Assembly (NCBI RefSeq): GCF_001713395.1
Contig: NZ_CP016450.1
Coordinates: 1,054,001-1,118,000, forward strand
From: Sinorhizobium sp. RAC02
Lineage (GTDB): Bacteria; Pseudomonadota; Alphaproteobacteria; Rhizobiales; Rhizobiaceae
Direction: 5' to 3'
DNA length: 64,000 nt
Positions 19,025 to 28,431 of the stretch are shown here, piece by piece. Each line of letters begins with the position of its first letter. The stretch's first letter is position 1. Below the pieces are notes generated by a model. The model searched no databases. It saw only the letters and a program-made list of their open reading frames with translations, and was not told where the DNA came from. Both the position numbers and the translations under genes were made by a program.

Positions 19025-20044
19025 ATGAGCGAATCGAAATCCTTCCTTTCGGGCTGCAAGGGCCTGAGCCTCACCGCCGATGAAAAGGCCTTCTTCCGCA
19101 GCGAGCGGCCCTGGGGCTTCATCCTGTTCGGCCGCAATATCGGCGAACCGGCGCAGGTCGCGGATCTGACGGCGGAAATGCGTGACTGTATCGGTGGCGA
19201 CGCGAACATTCCGGTGCTGATCGACCAGGAGGGCGGGCGCGTCCAGCGCATCAAGCCGCCGCATGTCCAGCAGTACCCGAACGCGGCGGCCCTTGGTGCG
19301 ATCTACCGGGCCGACGAGGAGAAGGGGCTGCGCGCCGCCTGGCTGATGTCGCGCCTGCATGCCTTCGATCTCCTGCGTCTCGGCGTCAATGTGGATTGCC
19401 TGCCGGTGCTCGATGTCGCCGTGCCGGGTGTGCACGACGTCATCGGCAATCGCGCCTACGGGCAGGAGCCCAAGATCGTGTCCGTCATGGGCAAGGCGGC
19501 TGGCGAAGGCCTGAAGGCTGGCGGCCTGCTGCCGATCATGAAGCACATGCCGGGCCACGGCCGCACCATGGTCGATTCCCATCACGACCTGCCGGTCGTG
19601 CATGCGAGCCGGGAAGAGCTTGAGGCGTGCGACTTCGTTCCCTTCCGGCACATGAAGGACGAGTTGATGGCAATGTCGGCGCATATAGTCTTCACCGCCA
19701 TCGATGCCGATAATCCGGCGACGACGTCGGCCAAGGTCGTGCGCGAAATTGTCCGCGACCATATCGGCTTCGACGGGCTTCTGATGTCCGATGACGTGTC
19801 GATGAATGCCCTCAAGGGCGATATTGCCGCAAGAAGCCGGGGAATCATCGCCGCCGGCCTCGACATGGTGTTGCATTGCCATGGCATCATGGACGAAATG
19901 ATTGCGGTGACAGAAAACGTTCCTCCGCTTGCCGGCGACAGTCTGCGACGGGCGAACGCGGTACGCGCAGGCTTTCCGACGCCGGACGGGGCAGACGAAC
20001 AGGCGCTGCGCGAAGAGTTCAACGCCATGATCGCGGTTGCCTGA
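19025..20044 (+). CDS. nagZ: beta-N-acetylhexosaminidase NagZ (GH3)
   Basis: 339 residues of glycoside hydrolase family 3. The signature KHMPGHGRTMVDSH near residue 172 carries the mobile loop with the catalytic-dyad histidine. FDGLLMSDDVSMNAL provides the nucleophilic aspartate. VLIDQEGGRVQRIKPP is the N-terminal barrel motif. NagZ removes GlcNAc from anhydro-muropeptides in the cytoplasm during cell-wall recycling. The start is ATG 19025 (MSESKSFLSG); earlier in-frame starts encode no similarity. Its stop lies 23 bp before scpA, so nagZ-scpA-scpB are probably one operon. Confidence 0.92.
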   Translation: MSESKSFLSGCKGLSLTADEKAFFRSERPWGFILFGRNIGEPAQVADLTAEMRDCIGGDANIPVLIDQEGGRVQRIKPPHVQQYPNAAALGAIYRADEEKGLRAAWLMSRLHAFDLLRLGVNVDCLPVLDVAVPGVHDVIGNRAYGQEPKIVSVMGKAAGEGLKAGGLLPIMKHMPGHGRTMVDSHHDLPVVHASREELEACDFVPFRHMKDELMAMSAHIVFTAIDADNPATTSAKVVREIVRDHIGFDGLLMSDDVSMNALKGDIAARSRGIIAAGLDMVLHCHGIMDEMIAVTENVPPLAGDSLRRANAVRAGFPTPDGADEQALREEFNAMIAVA

Positions 20045-20066
20045 CGGGCTCCGCAAAAGGAGCGAC

Positions 20067-20933
20067 GTGCAGGTGACGGGCGGCAAGCCTCCGAAGAAGG
20101 GTCGCGGTGCGGATGCGCCGATGGACGATCTGTGGCAGGACGAGGCCGAGGGGCGGGGACTTTCCGAGGAAAGCCTCGTCGTCGACCTGGCCGGCTTCGA
20201 AGGCCCGCTCGATCTTCTCCTGCACCTTGCCCGCACGCAGAAGGTCGATCTGACCCGCATCTCGGTGCTGGCGCTGACGGAGCAGTACCTGGCCTTCATC
20301 GACCGGGCGCGAAAAATCCGCATCGAGCTAGCGGCCGACTATCTCGTCATGGCCGCATGGCTTGCCTATCTCAAGTCCCGCCTGTTGCTTCCCAAGCAGG
20401 CGAAGGACGACGGGCCGACCGGCGAGGAAATGGCGGCGAGCCTGGCCTTCCGCCTCAAGCGCCTGGAGGCGATGCGCGACGCTGCCAGCAAGCTCATCAA
20501 CCGCAACCGGCTCGGCCGCGACATCTTTGCCCGGGGCATGCCGGAGCATATCCCGACCGAGCGCCGCTCAGGCTTCGAGGCCTCGCTCTACGATCTCCTG
20601 AGCGCCTATGCGTCGATGCGGCAACGGCATGCGGTCACGCAGGTTACGATCGAGAGGCGCAGTGTCTGGTCGCTCGCCGATGCGCGTGAGATCCTTCAGT
20701 TGCTCTTCGGCGAATTCGATGGTGACTGGACGGCACTCGATCATTTCATGATGCGCTACCTGACGGACCCGGCTGAGCGCACGACGGCAATCGCCAGCGC
20801 CTTTGCGGCAACGCTGGAGCTCGTCAGGGAAGGGCGGCTGGAATTGCGCCAGGACGGTGCCTTCCAACCGATCTACCTGCGCAAGGGTCCGAAACCGCAA
20901 GGCGAAGACGACGGGGGCACTGAGCGTGGCTGA
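20067..20933 (+). CDS. scpA: segregation and condensation protein A
   Basis: About 288 residues. The kleisin subunit of the SMC-ScpAB condensin, which compacts and separates chromosomes. VDLAGFEGPLDLLLHLARTQ is the ScpA N-terminal signature, followed by LAEYL-type helices and a C-terminal winged-helix part (SVWSLADAREIL). The start is chosen as GTG 20067 because AAGGAG (20057-20062) is just upstream; GTG 20073 is equally possible by spacing. The gene overlaps scpB by 8 bp, indicating coupled translation. Confidence 0.9.
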   Translation: MQVTGGKPPKKGRGADAPMDDLWQDEAEGRGLSEESLVVDLAGFEGPLDLLLHLARTQKVDLTRISVLALTEQYLAFIDRARKIRIELAADYLVMAAWLAYLKSRLLLPKQAKDDGPTGEEMAASLAFRLKRLEAMRDAASKLINRNRLGRDIFARGMPEHIPTERRSGFEASLYDLLSAYASMRQRHAVTQVTIERRSVWSLADAREILQLLFGEFDGDWTALDHFMMRYLTDPAERTTAIASAFAATLELVREGRLELRQDGAFQPIYLRKGPKPQGEDDGGTERG

Positions 20934-21630
20934 ACAAGAGGATGACGAAGCGGAGAGCGGGACGATCGTCGATCCGCGCCGGCTGCATGAGGCGGCGCGT
21001 ATTGCGGAAGCGCTTATCTTCGCCTCGACCGGGCTCGTTTCGCAGACCTACATTGCCGAGCGCCTGCCGCGCGGTGTGGACGTGCTGCATGTGATGCGCG
21101 AGCTCAAGGGTCTCTATGCCGGTCGTGGCGTCAATCTCATCCAGATCGACGATAGCTGGGCGTTTCGCACGGCACCGGATTTGTCCTTTGTCATTCGGAC
21201 CGACGAGACGGAGGTGCGCAAATTGTCGCGTGCCGCGCTCGAAGTGCTGTCGATCATTGCCTATCACCAACCTGTGACCCGTGCCGAGATCGAAGATATC
21301 CGCGGCGTGCAGACCTCCAAGGGGACGCTGGACGTTTTGATGGAGGCGGGGTGGGTGCGCTTCCGCGGCCGTCGGCGCTCGCCCGGCCGCCCCGTTACCT
21401 TCGGTACCACACGGGATTTCCTCGATCATTTCGGCCTCGAGGAACTGCGCGACCTGCCGGGTCTCGAAGAATTGAAGGGCGCTGGCCTGCTTTCCGGCCG
21501 CATCCCCTCAAACTTCCAGGTGCCGCTGCCGCTTGGCGAAGATGAGATCGCTGACGATGAGGACCCGATCACCGCACTCGATCTCGAAGAACTCGGTCTC
21601 TTGACACCGGGCGGAAAAGCGGACGAATAG
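20926..21630 (+). CDS. scpB: segregation and condensation protein B
   Basis: About 234 residues with two winged-helix domains typical of ScpB. Visible family segments are AARIAEALIFASTGLVS, LEVLSIIAYHQPVTRAEIE and RGVQTSKGTLDVLMEAGWV. It binds ScpA and the SMC head. The start is GTG 20926, overlapping the scpA stop by 8 bp; longer frames to 20803 are out of register with scpA's real coding sequence and lack similarity. The C-terminal tail is acidic and variable. Confidence 0.92.
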   Translation: MAEQEDDEAESGTIVDPRRLHEAARIAEALIFASTGLVSQTYIAERLPRGVDVLHVMRELKGLYAGRGVNLIQIDDSWAFRTAPDLSFVIRTDETEVRKLSRAALEVLSIIAYHQPVTRAEIEDIRGVQTSKGTLDVLMEAGWVRFRGRRRSPGRPVTFGTTRDFLDHFGLEELRDLPGLEELKGAGLLSGRIPSNFQVPLPLGEDEIADDEDPITALDLEELGLLTPGGKADE

Positions 21631-21695
21631 GCGAAGCTTTATGACAGGACTGTAGGGTCGGCTTACGTGCCGTCGGCAGGGAAAGACTTCGGGAA

Positions 21696-22793
21696 ATGGC
21701 TTCGGAGCCGTCAAACGGTATCGAGACGAGGCGGGCATCGGCGGTCACGTTCGCGGCGCGTCTGACCTTCGAGGATATCCACCACAGCTATCACGGCAAG
21801 GAAACCATCCGCGGCATTTCACTGACGGCGGAACCGGGGCAAGTGCTCTGTCTGCTTGGTCCTTCCGGCTCCGGCAAGACCACGCTGCTGCGCATTGCTG
21901 CCGGCATCGAGGCACAGACCGCCGGCCGTGTTCTCCTGAACGACCGCGAGATTGCCGGTCCCGACATGTTCCAGCCGCCGGAGCGGCGTGGCGTCGGCCT
22001 GATGTTTCAGGATTTTGCGCTCTTTCCGCACATGTCGGTGCTCGACAATGTGCGTTTCGGCCTGACGGCTTTGCCGCGTGCGGAGGCGGAGGCAGAAGCT
22101 GAGGCTGCGCTGGAACGCGTCGGCTTGGCGCATTATGCCCAAAAGTTTCCGCATGTGCTTTCCGGCGGCGAACAGCAGCGCGTGGCACTTGCCCGGGCGC
22201 TGGCGCCGCGCCCATCGGTTCTGCTGATGGACGAGCCGTTTTCCGGTCTGGATTCACGCCTCAAGGATTCAATCCGCGCCGATACGCTGGCGATCCTGCG
22301 CCAGTCGCGCGCCAGCGCCATCGTCGTCACGCATGACGCCGAGGAAGCGATGCGCATGGGCGATCGCATTGCGCTTCTGAAGGATGGCCGGCTCGTGCAG
22401 GTCGGCACGGCGGAGGAATTGTACCTCAACCCCAAGGACATCTTCGCCGCTGCCTTCTTTTCGGAGATCAACGAGTTTCCAGGGCACGTGCGCGGCGGCC
22501 GCGTGGAGACGCCACTCGGCAATGTCGACGGCAAGCATTTCAATGACGGGCAGAAGGTCCGGGTCGCTGTGCGCCTTTCGGGCTTGCATGTGAGCGAGAG
22601 CGGTGGCGATGTGCCGGCCCGCATTCTGTCGCGGCGGTTTCTTGGCGTGGTCGAATTGCTGGAGCTTGCGGTCTCCGGCAGCGAACGGCCGGTGCGGGCG
22701 CGTGTTCGGGCGGACCAATTGGCGGCCGGATTGCGCGATGTCACGCTTTCGGCTAACCAGCGCGACATACTAGTGTTTGTAAAAGACGGCTGA
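21696..22793 (+). CDS. ABC transporter ATP-binding protein (FbpC/PotA-like, TOBE domain)
   Basis: 365 residues. Walker A GPSGSGKTT lies at about 55-63, followed by a Q-loop in LMFQDFALFP, the signature LSGGEQQR, Walker B VLLMDEPFSG and the H-loop VVTHDAEEAM. A C-terminal TOBE-type regulatory domain follows (about 260-365). This layout belongs to the importer ATPases for iron(III), sulfate, thiosulfate or polyamines (CUT1/FbpC group). No permease or binding-protein gene adjoins it: scpB is upstream and tatA downstream. It must either serve a transporter encoded elsewhere or be an orphan. The substrate is not predictable. Confidence 0.85.
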   Translation: MASEPSNGIETRRASAVTFAARLTFEDIHHSYHGKETIRGISLTAEPGQVLCLLGPSGSGKTTLLRIAAGIEAQTAGRVLLNDREIAGPDMFQPPERRGVGLMFQDFALFPHMSVLDNVRFGLTALPRAEAEAEAEAALERVGLAHYAQKFPHVLSGGEQQRVALARALAPRPSVLLMDEPFSGLDSRLKDSIRADTLAILRQSRASAIVVTHDAEEAMRMGDRIALLKDGRLVQVGTAEELYLNPKDIFAAAFFSEINEFPGHVRGGRVETPLGNVDGKHFNDGQKVRVAVRLSGLHVSESGGDVPARILSRRFLGVVELLELAVSGSERPVRARVRADQLAAGLRDVTLSANQRDILVFVKDG

Positions 22794-22835
22794 ACGTCTT
22801 ACATCGGGTTTCGAATTCGAAAGGGAGTTACGGGA

Positions 22836-23033
22836 ATGGGTTCTTTCAGCATCTGGCATTGGCTGATCGTTCTGGTGGTTGTGCTGCTGCTGTTCGGCCG
22901 CGGCAAGATTCCGGAACTGATGGGTGATGTCGCCAAGGGCATCAAGAATTTCAAAAAGGGCATGTCCGACGAGGAAGCCGCTGCCGCCGACAAGGCGAAA
23001 ACCGTCGACCACAAGGCCGACGAGGTCAAGTAA
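22836..23033 (+). CDS. tatA: Sec-independent translocase subunit TatA
   Basis: 65 residues. An N-terminal membrane helix ([18 protein letters not shown]) is followed by the conserved hinge [18 protein letters not shown] and a charged amphipathic helix. TatA multimers form the size-variable pore of the twin-arginine pathway for folded proteins. A strong AAAGGGA ribosome site precedes ATG 22836. It is the first gene of tatA-tatB-tatC. Confidence 0.93.
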   Translation: MGSFSIWHWLIVLVVVLLLFGRGKIPELMGDVAKGIKNFKKGMSDEEAAAADKAKTVDHKADEVK

Positions 23034-23158
23034 CCGGGATTACAGCGCCGTGCGTCATTCGTGACGCGCAAAGGACGCTGTAGAATTTGGATTGGCCAGG
23101 TCAGGATTGATCTGGCAGGCCGCGAGCGGTGGTTCGCGGTCCATGAGGACAAGACCCT

Positions 23159-23779
23159 ATGCTTGATGTCGGCTGGACCGAAATACTCGTCATTGCCATC
23201 GTTCTGATCATCGTGGTCGGTCCCAAGGATCTGCCGCAGATGCTGCGCACGTTCGGCCGCATGATGTCGAAGATGCGCGGCATGGCGAGTGATTTCCGCC
23301 AGCAGTTCGATGAGGCGTTGCGCGAAGCCGACCTCGAAGACGTCAAGAAGACGATCGGCGAGGCGCAAAAGCTCAACCCGCTGAACACCATCCGCGACGC
23401 GGTCAATCCGCTGCGCCAGATGGGCAACGACATCAAGGCTGATCTCCAGAAGACGACCAGTTCGGTTTCGTCCTCGAGTTCGGCGGCCAATCCGGTCGAT
23501 AGCGTTTCGAGTGCTCCAGTCGCCGCACCGTCGGAAGCGCAAAAGCCTGCTTCCACCGAGCCGGTGGCCGCTGTTCCGCTCAAGGCGGGCCCGACCAGAA
23601 AGACCGCGGCGAAGAAATCCGCTGACACTGCCGCGAAGACGGCAAAGCCGCGCAAGGCGCCTGCCAAGGCCGAAGCCGAGGTGAAGGTTGCGGCCAAGCC
23701 GGCAGCGAAGGCCGCAGCAGGTAAGAAGGCGGCCTCCGCCAAGTCCAAGACAGTGAAGACCAAGAAGGACGAGGCATGA
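23159..23779 (+). CDS. tatB: Sec-independent translocase subunit TatB
   Basis: 206 residues. The N-terminal helix MLDVGWTEILVIAIVLIIVV and the motif GPKDLPQMLRTFGRMMSKMR identify TatB, which with TatC recognises twin-arginine signals. The C-terminal half is Ala/Lys/Ser-rich and probably disordered, longer than in enterobacteria. The ATG of tatC overlaps its stop (ATGA at 23776-23779), so TatB and TatC are translationally coupled. Confidence 0.92.
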   Translation: MLDVGWTEILVIAIVLIIVVGPKDLPQMLRTFGRMMSKMRGMASDFRQQFDEALREADLEDVKKTIGEAQKLNPLNTIRDAVNPLRQMGNDIKADLQKTTSSVSSSSSAANPVDSVSSAPVAAPSEAQKPASTEPVAAVPLKAGPTRKTAAKKSADTAAKTAKPRKAPAKAEAEVKVAAKPAAKAAAGKKAASAKSKTVKTKKDEA

Positions 23780-24606
23780 GCGGCGATATCGAAGACAAGC
23801 CCCAGCCGCTGATCGAACACCTGATCGAGCTGCGCCAGCGCCTGCTCTGGGCGGTCGGTGCGTTTTTTGTCGCCTTCCTGGTCTGCTTCTATTTCGCCAA
23901 GCAGCTCTTCAACCTGCTCGTCCTGCCGTTCAAGTGGGCGGTGGAATGGGCAGGGTTGACGCATCGCAATGTCGAGCTGATTTACACGGCGCCGCAGGAG
24001 TTTTTCTTCACGCAGATCAAGGTCGCGATGTTCGGCGCCTTTGTCATCGCCTTTCCGGTGATCGCACAGCAGGTCTACAAGTTCGTCGCGCCCGGCCTCT
24101 ACAAGAACGAACGTTCCGCCTTCCTGCCGTTCCTGATCGCTTCGCCGATCCTCTTCCTTATCGGTGCGGCACTCGTCTATTTCTTCTTCACACCCATGGT
24201 CATGTGGTTCTTCCTCGCCATGGAGCAGGGCGGGGGCGAGGGGCAGGTGTCGATCCAGCTTCTGCCGAAGGTTTCCGAATATCTCAGCCTGATCATGTCG
24301 CTGATCTTCGCGTTCGGCCTCGTCTTCCAGCTTCCGGTCATCTCGTCGCTGCTGGTGCGCGCCGGTTTCATCGATTCGAAGGTGCTGGCCGACAAGCGTA
24401 AATATGCGATTGTCATCGCCTTCGTGGTAGCCGCCGTGCTGACGCCGCCGGATCCGGTTTCCCAGATCGGCCTTGCACTGCCGGCCATCCTTCTCTACGA
24501 GATTTCCATCTATACGGCCCGACTCATCGAACGGCAGCGGGCACGCGCCTCGAACGCACAGAGTGCGGAAGACGAGGTCGCTGCAACGCCGGGCGAGGCT
24601 GACTGA
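23776..24606 (+). CDS. tatC: Sec-independent translocase subunit TatC
   Basis: 276 residues with six predicted membrane helices. The N-terminal motif [20 protein letters not shown] and the first periplasmic loop with [15 protein letters not shown] are the TatC hallmarks. It is the receptor for twin-arginine signal peptides. It overlaps tatB by 4 bp. The hydrophilic C-terminus is slightly extended. serS begins 64 bp later and could be read through. Confidence 0.95.
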   Translation: MSGDIEDKPQPLIEHLIELRQRLLWAVGAFFVAFLVCFYFAKQLFNLLVLPFKWAVEWAGLTHRNVELIYTAPQEFFFTQIKVAMFGAFVIAFPVIAQQVYKFVAPGLYKNERSAFLPFLIASPILFLIGAALVYFFFTPMVMWFFLAMEQGGGEGQVSIQLLPKVSEYLSLIMSLIFAFGLVFQLPVISSLLVRAGFIDSKVLADKRKYAIVIAFVVAAVLTPPDPVSQIGLALPAILLYEISIYTARLIERQRARASNAQSAEDEVAATPGEAD

Positions 24607-24670
24607 GCCTCGTCGGCACGTCGCTGCCGGGCGCGGATGGGTCTCAATCCACGGAACGCCTGGAACGACA

Positions 24671-25954
24671 ATGCTTGATATCAAATGGATCCGCGACAAT
24701 GCCGACGCTTTCGACGCCGCTCTGGCGAAGAGAGGTGCGAGCCCCCTTGCACAGGCCCTGATCGATCTCGACGAGAAGCGCCGCAGCGTCATCCAGAAGG
24801 CGCAGGACATGCAGTCGCGCCGCAACGCCGCCTCCAAGGAGATCGGCGCGGCAATGGCGAGCAAGAACAGCGAGCTGGCCGAAAAGCTGAAGGCCGAGGT
24901 GACCGCGATCAAGGATCTGCTTCCGGCTGCGGAAGACGAAGAGCGCGAGGTCACGGCCGAGCTTACCGATCAGCTCTCGCGCATCCCGAACATCCCGCTC
25001 GATGACGTGCCGGTCGGAAGCGACGAGGCAGGCAATGTCGAGAAGCTGAAATGGGGCAGCAAGCCCGGCTGGAACCACAAGGCGCTCGAACACTACGAAA
25101 TCGGTGAGGCGCTCGGCTGGATGGACTTCGAAGCCGCCGCGAAGATCGCCGGCTCGCGTTTCACCGTGCTGAAGGGCCAGCTTGCCCGCCTCGAACGTGC
25201 GCTCGGCCAGTTCATGATCGACGTGCACACCGGCGAGCACGGGTATACGGAAGTTCATGCGCCGCTGCTGGTGCGTGACGACGCCATGTTCGGCACCGGC
25301 CAGCTGCCCAAATTTTCCGAGGACCTGTTCCGCACCACGGATGGCCGCTGGCTGATCCCGACGGCGGAAGTCTCGCTCACCAATCTGGTGCGCGAGGAAA
25401 TCCTCGATCAGGAAAAGCTGCCGCTGCGCTTCACGGCGCTGACGCCGTGCTTCCGTTCGGAAGCCGGGTCGTCGGGTCGCGACACCCGCGGCATGCTGCG
25501 CCAGCACCAGTTCATGAAGTGCGAACTCGTCTCGATCACCGATGCGGACAGCTCGATCGACGAACACGAGCGCATGACCGCCTGTGCGGAAGAGATCCTG
25601 AAGCGCCTTGGCCTGCACTACCGCGTCATGACGCTCTGCACCGGCGACATGGGGTTTGGTGCGCGCAAGACCTACGACCTCGAGGTCTGGCTGCCGGGGC
25701 AGGACACGTTCCGCGAAATCTCGTCCTGCTCGGTCTGCGGCGATTTCCAGGGCCGTCGCATGAACGCGCGTTATCGCGGCAAGGACGACAAGGCGACGAA
25801 GTTTGTGCACACGCTGAACGGCTCGGGCACCGCCGTCGGCCGCGCGCTGATCGCCGTCATGGAGAACTACCTCAACGAGGACGGCACGATCACCGTGCCG
25901 GACGTCCTGCTGCCCTATATGGGCGGGCTGAAGAAGATCGAGAAGGCCGCCTGA
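24671..25954 (+). CDS. serS: serine--tRNA ligase
   Basis: 427 residues of class II SerRS. The N-terminal long helical arm (about 30-100, charged coiled coil) binds the tRNA-Ser variable arm. Motif 2 is seen in [19 protein letters not shown] and motif 3 in [18 protein letters not shown]. The start is ATG 24671 ([14 protein letters not shown]); the longer frame from 24473 is the tail of tatC in another register. It stands between tatC and surE, a gene order frequent in alphaproteobacteria. Confidence 0.96.
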   Translation: MLDIKWIRDNADAFDAALAKRGASPLAQALIDLDEKRRSVIQKAQDMQSRRNAASKEIGAAMASKNSELAEKLKAEVTAIKDLLPAAEDEEREVTAELTDQLSRIPNIPLDDVPVGSDEAGNVEKLKWGSKPGWNHKALEHYEIGEALGWMDFEAAAKIAGSRFTVLKGQLARLERALGQFMIDVHTGEHGYTEVHAPLLVRDDAMFGTGQLPKFSEDLFRTTDGRWLIPTAEVSLTNLVREEILDQEKLPLRFTALTPCFRSEAGSSGRDTRGMLRQHQFMKCELVSITDADSSIDEHERMTACAEEILKRLGLHYRVMTLCTGDMGFGARKTYDLEVWLPGQDTFREISSCSVCGDFQGRRMNARYRGKDDKATKFVHTLNGSGTAVGRALIAVMENYLNEDGTITVPDVLLPYMGGLKKIEKAA

Positions 25955-25967
25955 GGCGGGAGATAAC

Positions 25968-26738
25968 ATGCGCATTCTTCTGACGAACGACGACGGCATT
26001 CACGCCGAGGGCCTTGCGGTCCTCGAGCGTATCGCGCGCGAACTGACGGATGACGTCTGGATTGTCGCACCCGAGACCGACCAGAGCGGCTTGGCCCATT
26101 CGCTGACACTCTCCGAGCCGCTGCGCCTGCGCAAGATCGACGACAAGCGCTATGCGCTGCGGGGCACGCCGACCGACTGCGTCATCATGGGCGTGCGGGA
26201 AGTGCTGGACGTCAAGCCGGACCTCGTTCTCTCCGGCGTCAATGTCGGCGCCAACATGGCGGACGACGTCACCTATTCGGGCACGATCGCCGGTGCCATC
26301 GAAGGCACCCTGCAGGGCATCAAGTCCATGGCGCTCAGCCAGGCCTACAGCCATGCGAGCGGCCGCATCGTACCGTGGGAGGTTGCCGAAACCTTCGCGC
26401 CCAAGCTCATCCGCCAACTCTTGGATGTGGACTTGCCGGACTGGACCTTCTTCAACATCAACTTCCCGAATTGCGCGCCCTCCGACCTTCAGGGCGTCGA
26501 GGTGACGAGCCAGGGCAAACTCGATTTCGGCCTGACGATCGATGAGCGCGCCGATGGCCGCGGCCTCCCGTATTATTGGCTGCGCTTCGGCGAGAGGAAG
26601 GGTGATTTCCGCGCCGGGACCGACATCCACGCGGTAAAGAACCACAAGATTTCGGTGACGCCGCTCAAGCTCGACCTCACGGACTACACCGTGCTCGACC
26701 GCGTGCAGCGTGCACTCAATGGCGAGGACGCGGATTGA
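25968..26738 (+). CDS. surE: 5'/3'-nucleotidase SurE
   Basis: 256 residues. The metal-binding [16 protein letters not shown] at the N-terminus, APETDQSG and [20 protein letters not shown] form the SurE active site. SurE dephosphorylates nucleoside monophosphates and helps in stationary-phase survival. It begins 13 bp after serS. Its stop overlaps the TTG start of pcm by 4 bp, giving the surE-pcm pair known from many bacteria. Confidence 0.95.
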   Translation: MRILLTNDDGIHAEGLAVLERIARELTDDVWIVAPETDQSGLAHSLTLSEPLRLRKIDDKRYALRGTPTDCVIMGVREVLDVKPDLVLSGVNVGANMADDVTYSGTIAGAIEGTLQGIKSMALSQAYSHASGRIVPWEVAETFAPKLIRQLLDVDLPDWTFFNINFPNCAPSDLQGVEVTSQGKLDFGLTIDERADGRGLPYYWLRFGERKGDFRAGTDIHAVKNHKISVTPLKLDLTDYTVLDRVQRALNGEDAD

Positions 26739-27391
26739 ACACGGGACGGGTGATCGAGAAGGAAGGTTTGGCCGCGCTGGCGATGCGCCTGCGCGCGCAG
26801 GGAATCAATAATCTCGACCTCCTGACGGCCGTGGAGCAGACGCCGCGCACGCTGTTCGTGCCGCCGCAGTTTACCGGTGAGGCCTATTCGCGCCGTGTCC
26901 TGCCGCTGGAGTGCGGATCGTTCATGGAGGGCATCGACCTTGCGGTACGCATCTTGCATTTCCTCAACCTCAAGGCTGGCCAGCGCATTCTCGAAGTCGG
27001 CACCGGCAGCGGTTTCACCGCCGCCGTCATGGGACGCCTGACAGAGCGCGTTCTGACGGTCGACCGCTACAAGACGCTTGCCACCAATGCGCAGCAGTCC
27101 ATCGAAAAGGCCGGCATCCGCAACGTCATCGTGCGGCAGGCGGATGGCAATAACGGCATGCCGGGCGAGGGCACCTTCGACCGCATTCTGGTGACCGCAG
27201 CCTTCCCGGCCTTGCCGCGCTCCTTCGCCGAGCAACTTGTCTCCGGCGGCATGCTGATCGCACCCGTCATGGTCAGCGATACCGAGTGTCGCATGCTGAA
27301 GCTGGTGAAGACCGGCAGCCGTTTCGACCGCGAAGACCTCTTCGACGTGCCTTACCTGCCGATCGTACCGCAGATGGCGCAGGCGCTTTAA
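26735..27391 (+). CDS. pcm: protein-L-isoaspartate O-methyltransferase
   Basis: 218 residues. SAM-binding motif I is [18 protein letters not shown]; the N-terminal [18 protein letters not shown] and the central [20 protein letters not shown] are the Pcm hallmarks. It initiates repair of isoaspartyl damage. The start is TTG 26735, overlapping the surE stop, with GAGGA at 26724-26728 as ribosome site; GTG 26750 is the alternative and would remove five residues. Synteny surE-pcm-(unknown)-nlpD resembles the stress-survival cluster of gammaproteobacteria. Confidence 0.93.
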   Translation: MNTGRVIEKEGLAALAMRLRAQGINNLDLLTAVEQTPRTLFVPPQFTGEAYSRRVLPLECGSFMEGIDLAVRILHFLNLKAGQRILEVGTGSGFTAAVMGRLTERVLTVDRYKTLATNAQQSIEKAGIRNVIVRQADGNNGMPGEGTFDRILVTAAFPALPRSFAEQLVSGGMLIAPVMVSDTECRMLKLVKTGSRFDREDLFDVPYLPIVPQMAQAL

Positions 27392-27418
27392 TCACCCTCT
27401 CATGATCCGTGTTTGTCG

Positions 27419-27457
27419 CTCGGCAGGCAGTCGCCTGCTGAGTCTGTGGGCTTTTTT
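27419..27457 (+). terminator. possible terminator after pcm
   Basis: A 10-bp stem, CTCGGCAGGC (27419-27428) with GCCTGCTGAG (27433-27442), contains one G-T pair. The T-run is 9 nt further on, so termination may be weak. Confidence 0.45.
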
Positions 27458-27529
27458 GCTGGAAATCCTCGGGCCTTCGGCACCGCCACTTGCACGTGAT
27501 GCGAGAATTCTCCTCGTGAATACAGCGCG

Positions 27530-27544
27530 TTAACCTTTTGTTAA
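27530..27544. promoter_or_regulatory. CtrA-type binding site
   Basis: TTAACCTTTTGTTAA matches the full CtrA consensus TTAA-N7-TTAA exactly. It lies about 110 bp upstream of the unknown gene at 27653 and after the pcm terminator. CtrA is the cell-cycle master regulator of alphaproteobacteria. Confidence 0.55.
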
Positions 27545-27652
27545 CCAGCGTAAGCTTCGCGCAAGTTTCGAGGCGTAGGCCGGTAACAAAGCAGCAGTTT
27601 CCACGCAGGACGCCGGTTTTCCAATGATGCGGCCGTTCCGATGGAGAGGGTA

Positions 27653-28279
27653 ATGTACGTCTCGAACAGGATCACCAGCAGCTCTACCGGCGACAGCCTC
27701 GCATATCTCGCGACCAAGGCTGCGGGCAAGGCTGTGGAGGAGAATGCCGAGGCTGGTTCGACCGCGCATCTCGCCGGCGGCAGCTACGATCCGTCCGCCC
27801 ATGTCGGCCTGACGGTTGATGCTCTTCTTGTCCTCAGTGTCGCCAGGGAAGAGATGGTCTCCAGTCGGCCGGCGCTGACCGAGGCCGAGCGCAACAACCT
27901 CGATACGACGGAGCTTGAAAAGCGCGAAAAGGATGCCTTCGGCCACTTCCTCGAGGCAGGCGACCGCAAGGGTTATTATCGCGCCTATATCGAATATTTC
28001 GACAGCATGCCGATGCAGGACCAGCGCAGTGCCCGTTACGCTGGCACGCGGGAACCTGCCGTCGCGGCCCTGCGTGCTATCGCGTACAATGAGAGTGCCC
28101 TCGACATGACGGCACCCGACACTGCGCTCGAAAATGCCGCGGCCGCCGGTGAACAAGCGGCACGTCGCTCCACGCCGATTTCGGCGATCTTCCAGCCGAG
28201 CCAGGGAGATTTCGAGAACGCTGCGCGCGTCAACGGCCGCATCTCGCGCGCCGACAGCATGTACGCGACCGGCTTCTGA
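27653..28279 (+). CDS. hypothetical protein behind a CtrA-type site
   Basis: 208 residues. No signal peptide or membrane segment is evident, and I do not recognise a domain. The N-terminus is Ser/Thr-rich, the middle is charged and helical (LTEAERNNLDTTELEKREKD), and the C-terminus is Ala-rich and polar. The start is ATG 27653 with GGAGAGGG directly upstream; an in-frame ATG at 27641 overlaps that ribosome site. It lies between pcm and the NlpD/DipM-like gene. The upstream CtrA-type site suggests cell-cycle or motility-linked expression. A flagellar or envelope role would fit, but nothing in the sequence proves it. Confidence 0.7.
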   Translation: MYVSNRITSSSTGDSLAYLATKAAGKAVEENAEAGSTAHLAGGSYDPSAHVGLTVDALLVLSVAREEMVSSRPALTEAERNNLDTTELEKREKDAFGHFLEAGDRKGYYRAYIEYFDSMPMQDQRSARYAGTREPAVAALRAIAYNESALDMTAPDTALENAAAAGEQAARRSTPISAIFQPSQGDFENAARVNGRISRADSMYATGF

Positions 28280-28361
28280 GGCGTTTCGACCTTGGTTTTG
28301 CCATGGTGCGGGAACACCATGGTTATCAATTCATCAAAAACCTGTTGCGGATAGCCCGGCT

Positions 28362-28376
28362 TTAACCGGGCGGTAA
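28362..28376. promoter_or_regulatory. near-match to a CtrA site upstream of the NlpD/DipM-like gene
   Basis: TTAACCGGGCGGTAA differs from TTAA-N7-TTAA at one base. It is 56 bp before the ATG at 28432. It gains some weight from the exact site upstream of the previous gene. Confidence 0.3.
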
Positions 28377-28431
28377 CTCTAACGCGCTTTAATCGGTCTA
28401 CATCAAGTAGCGTACCGATTGGGTTAGTCTC

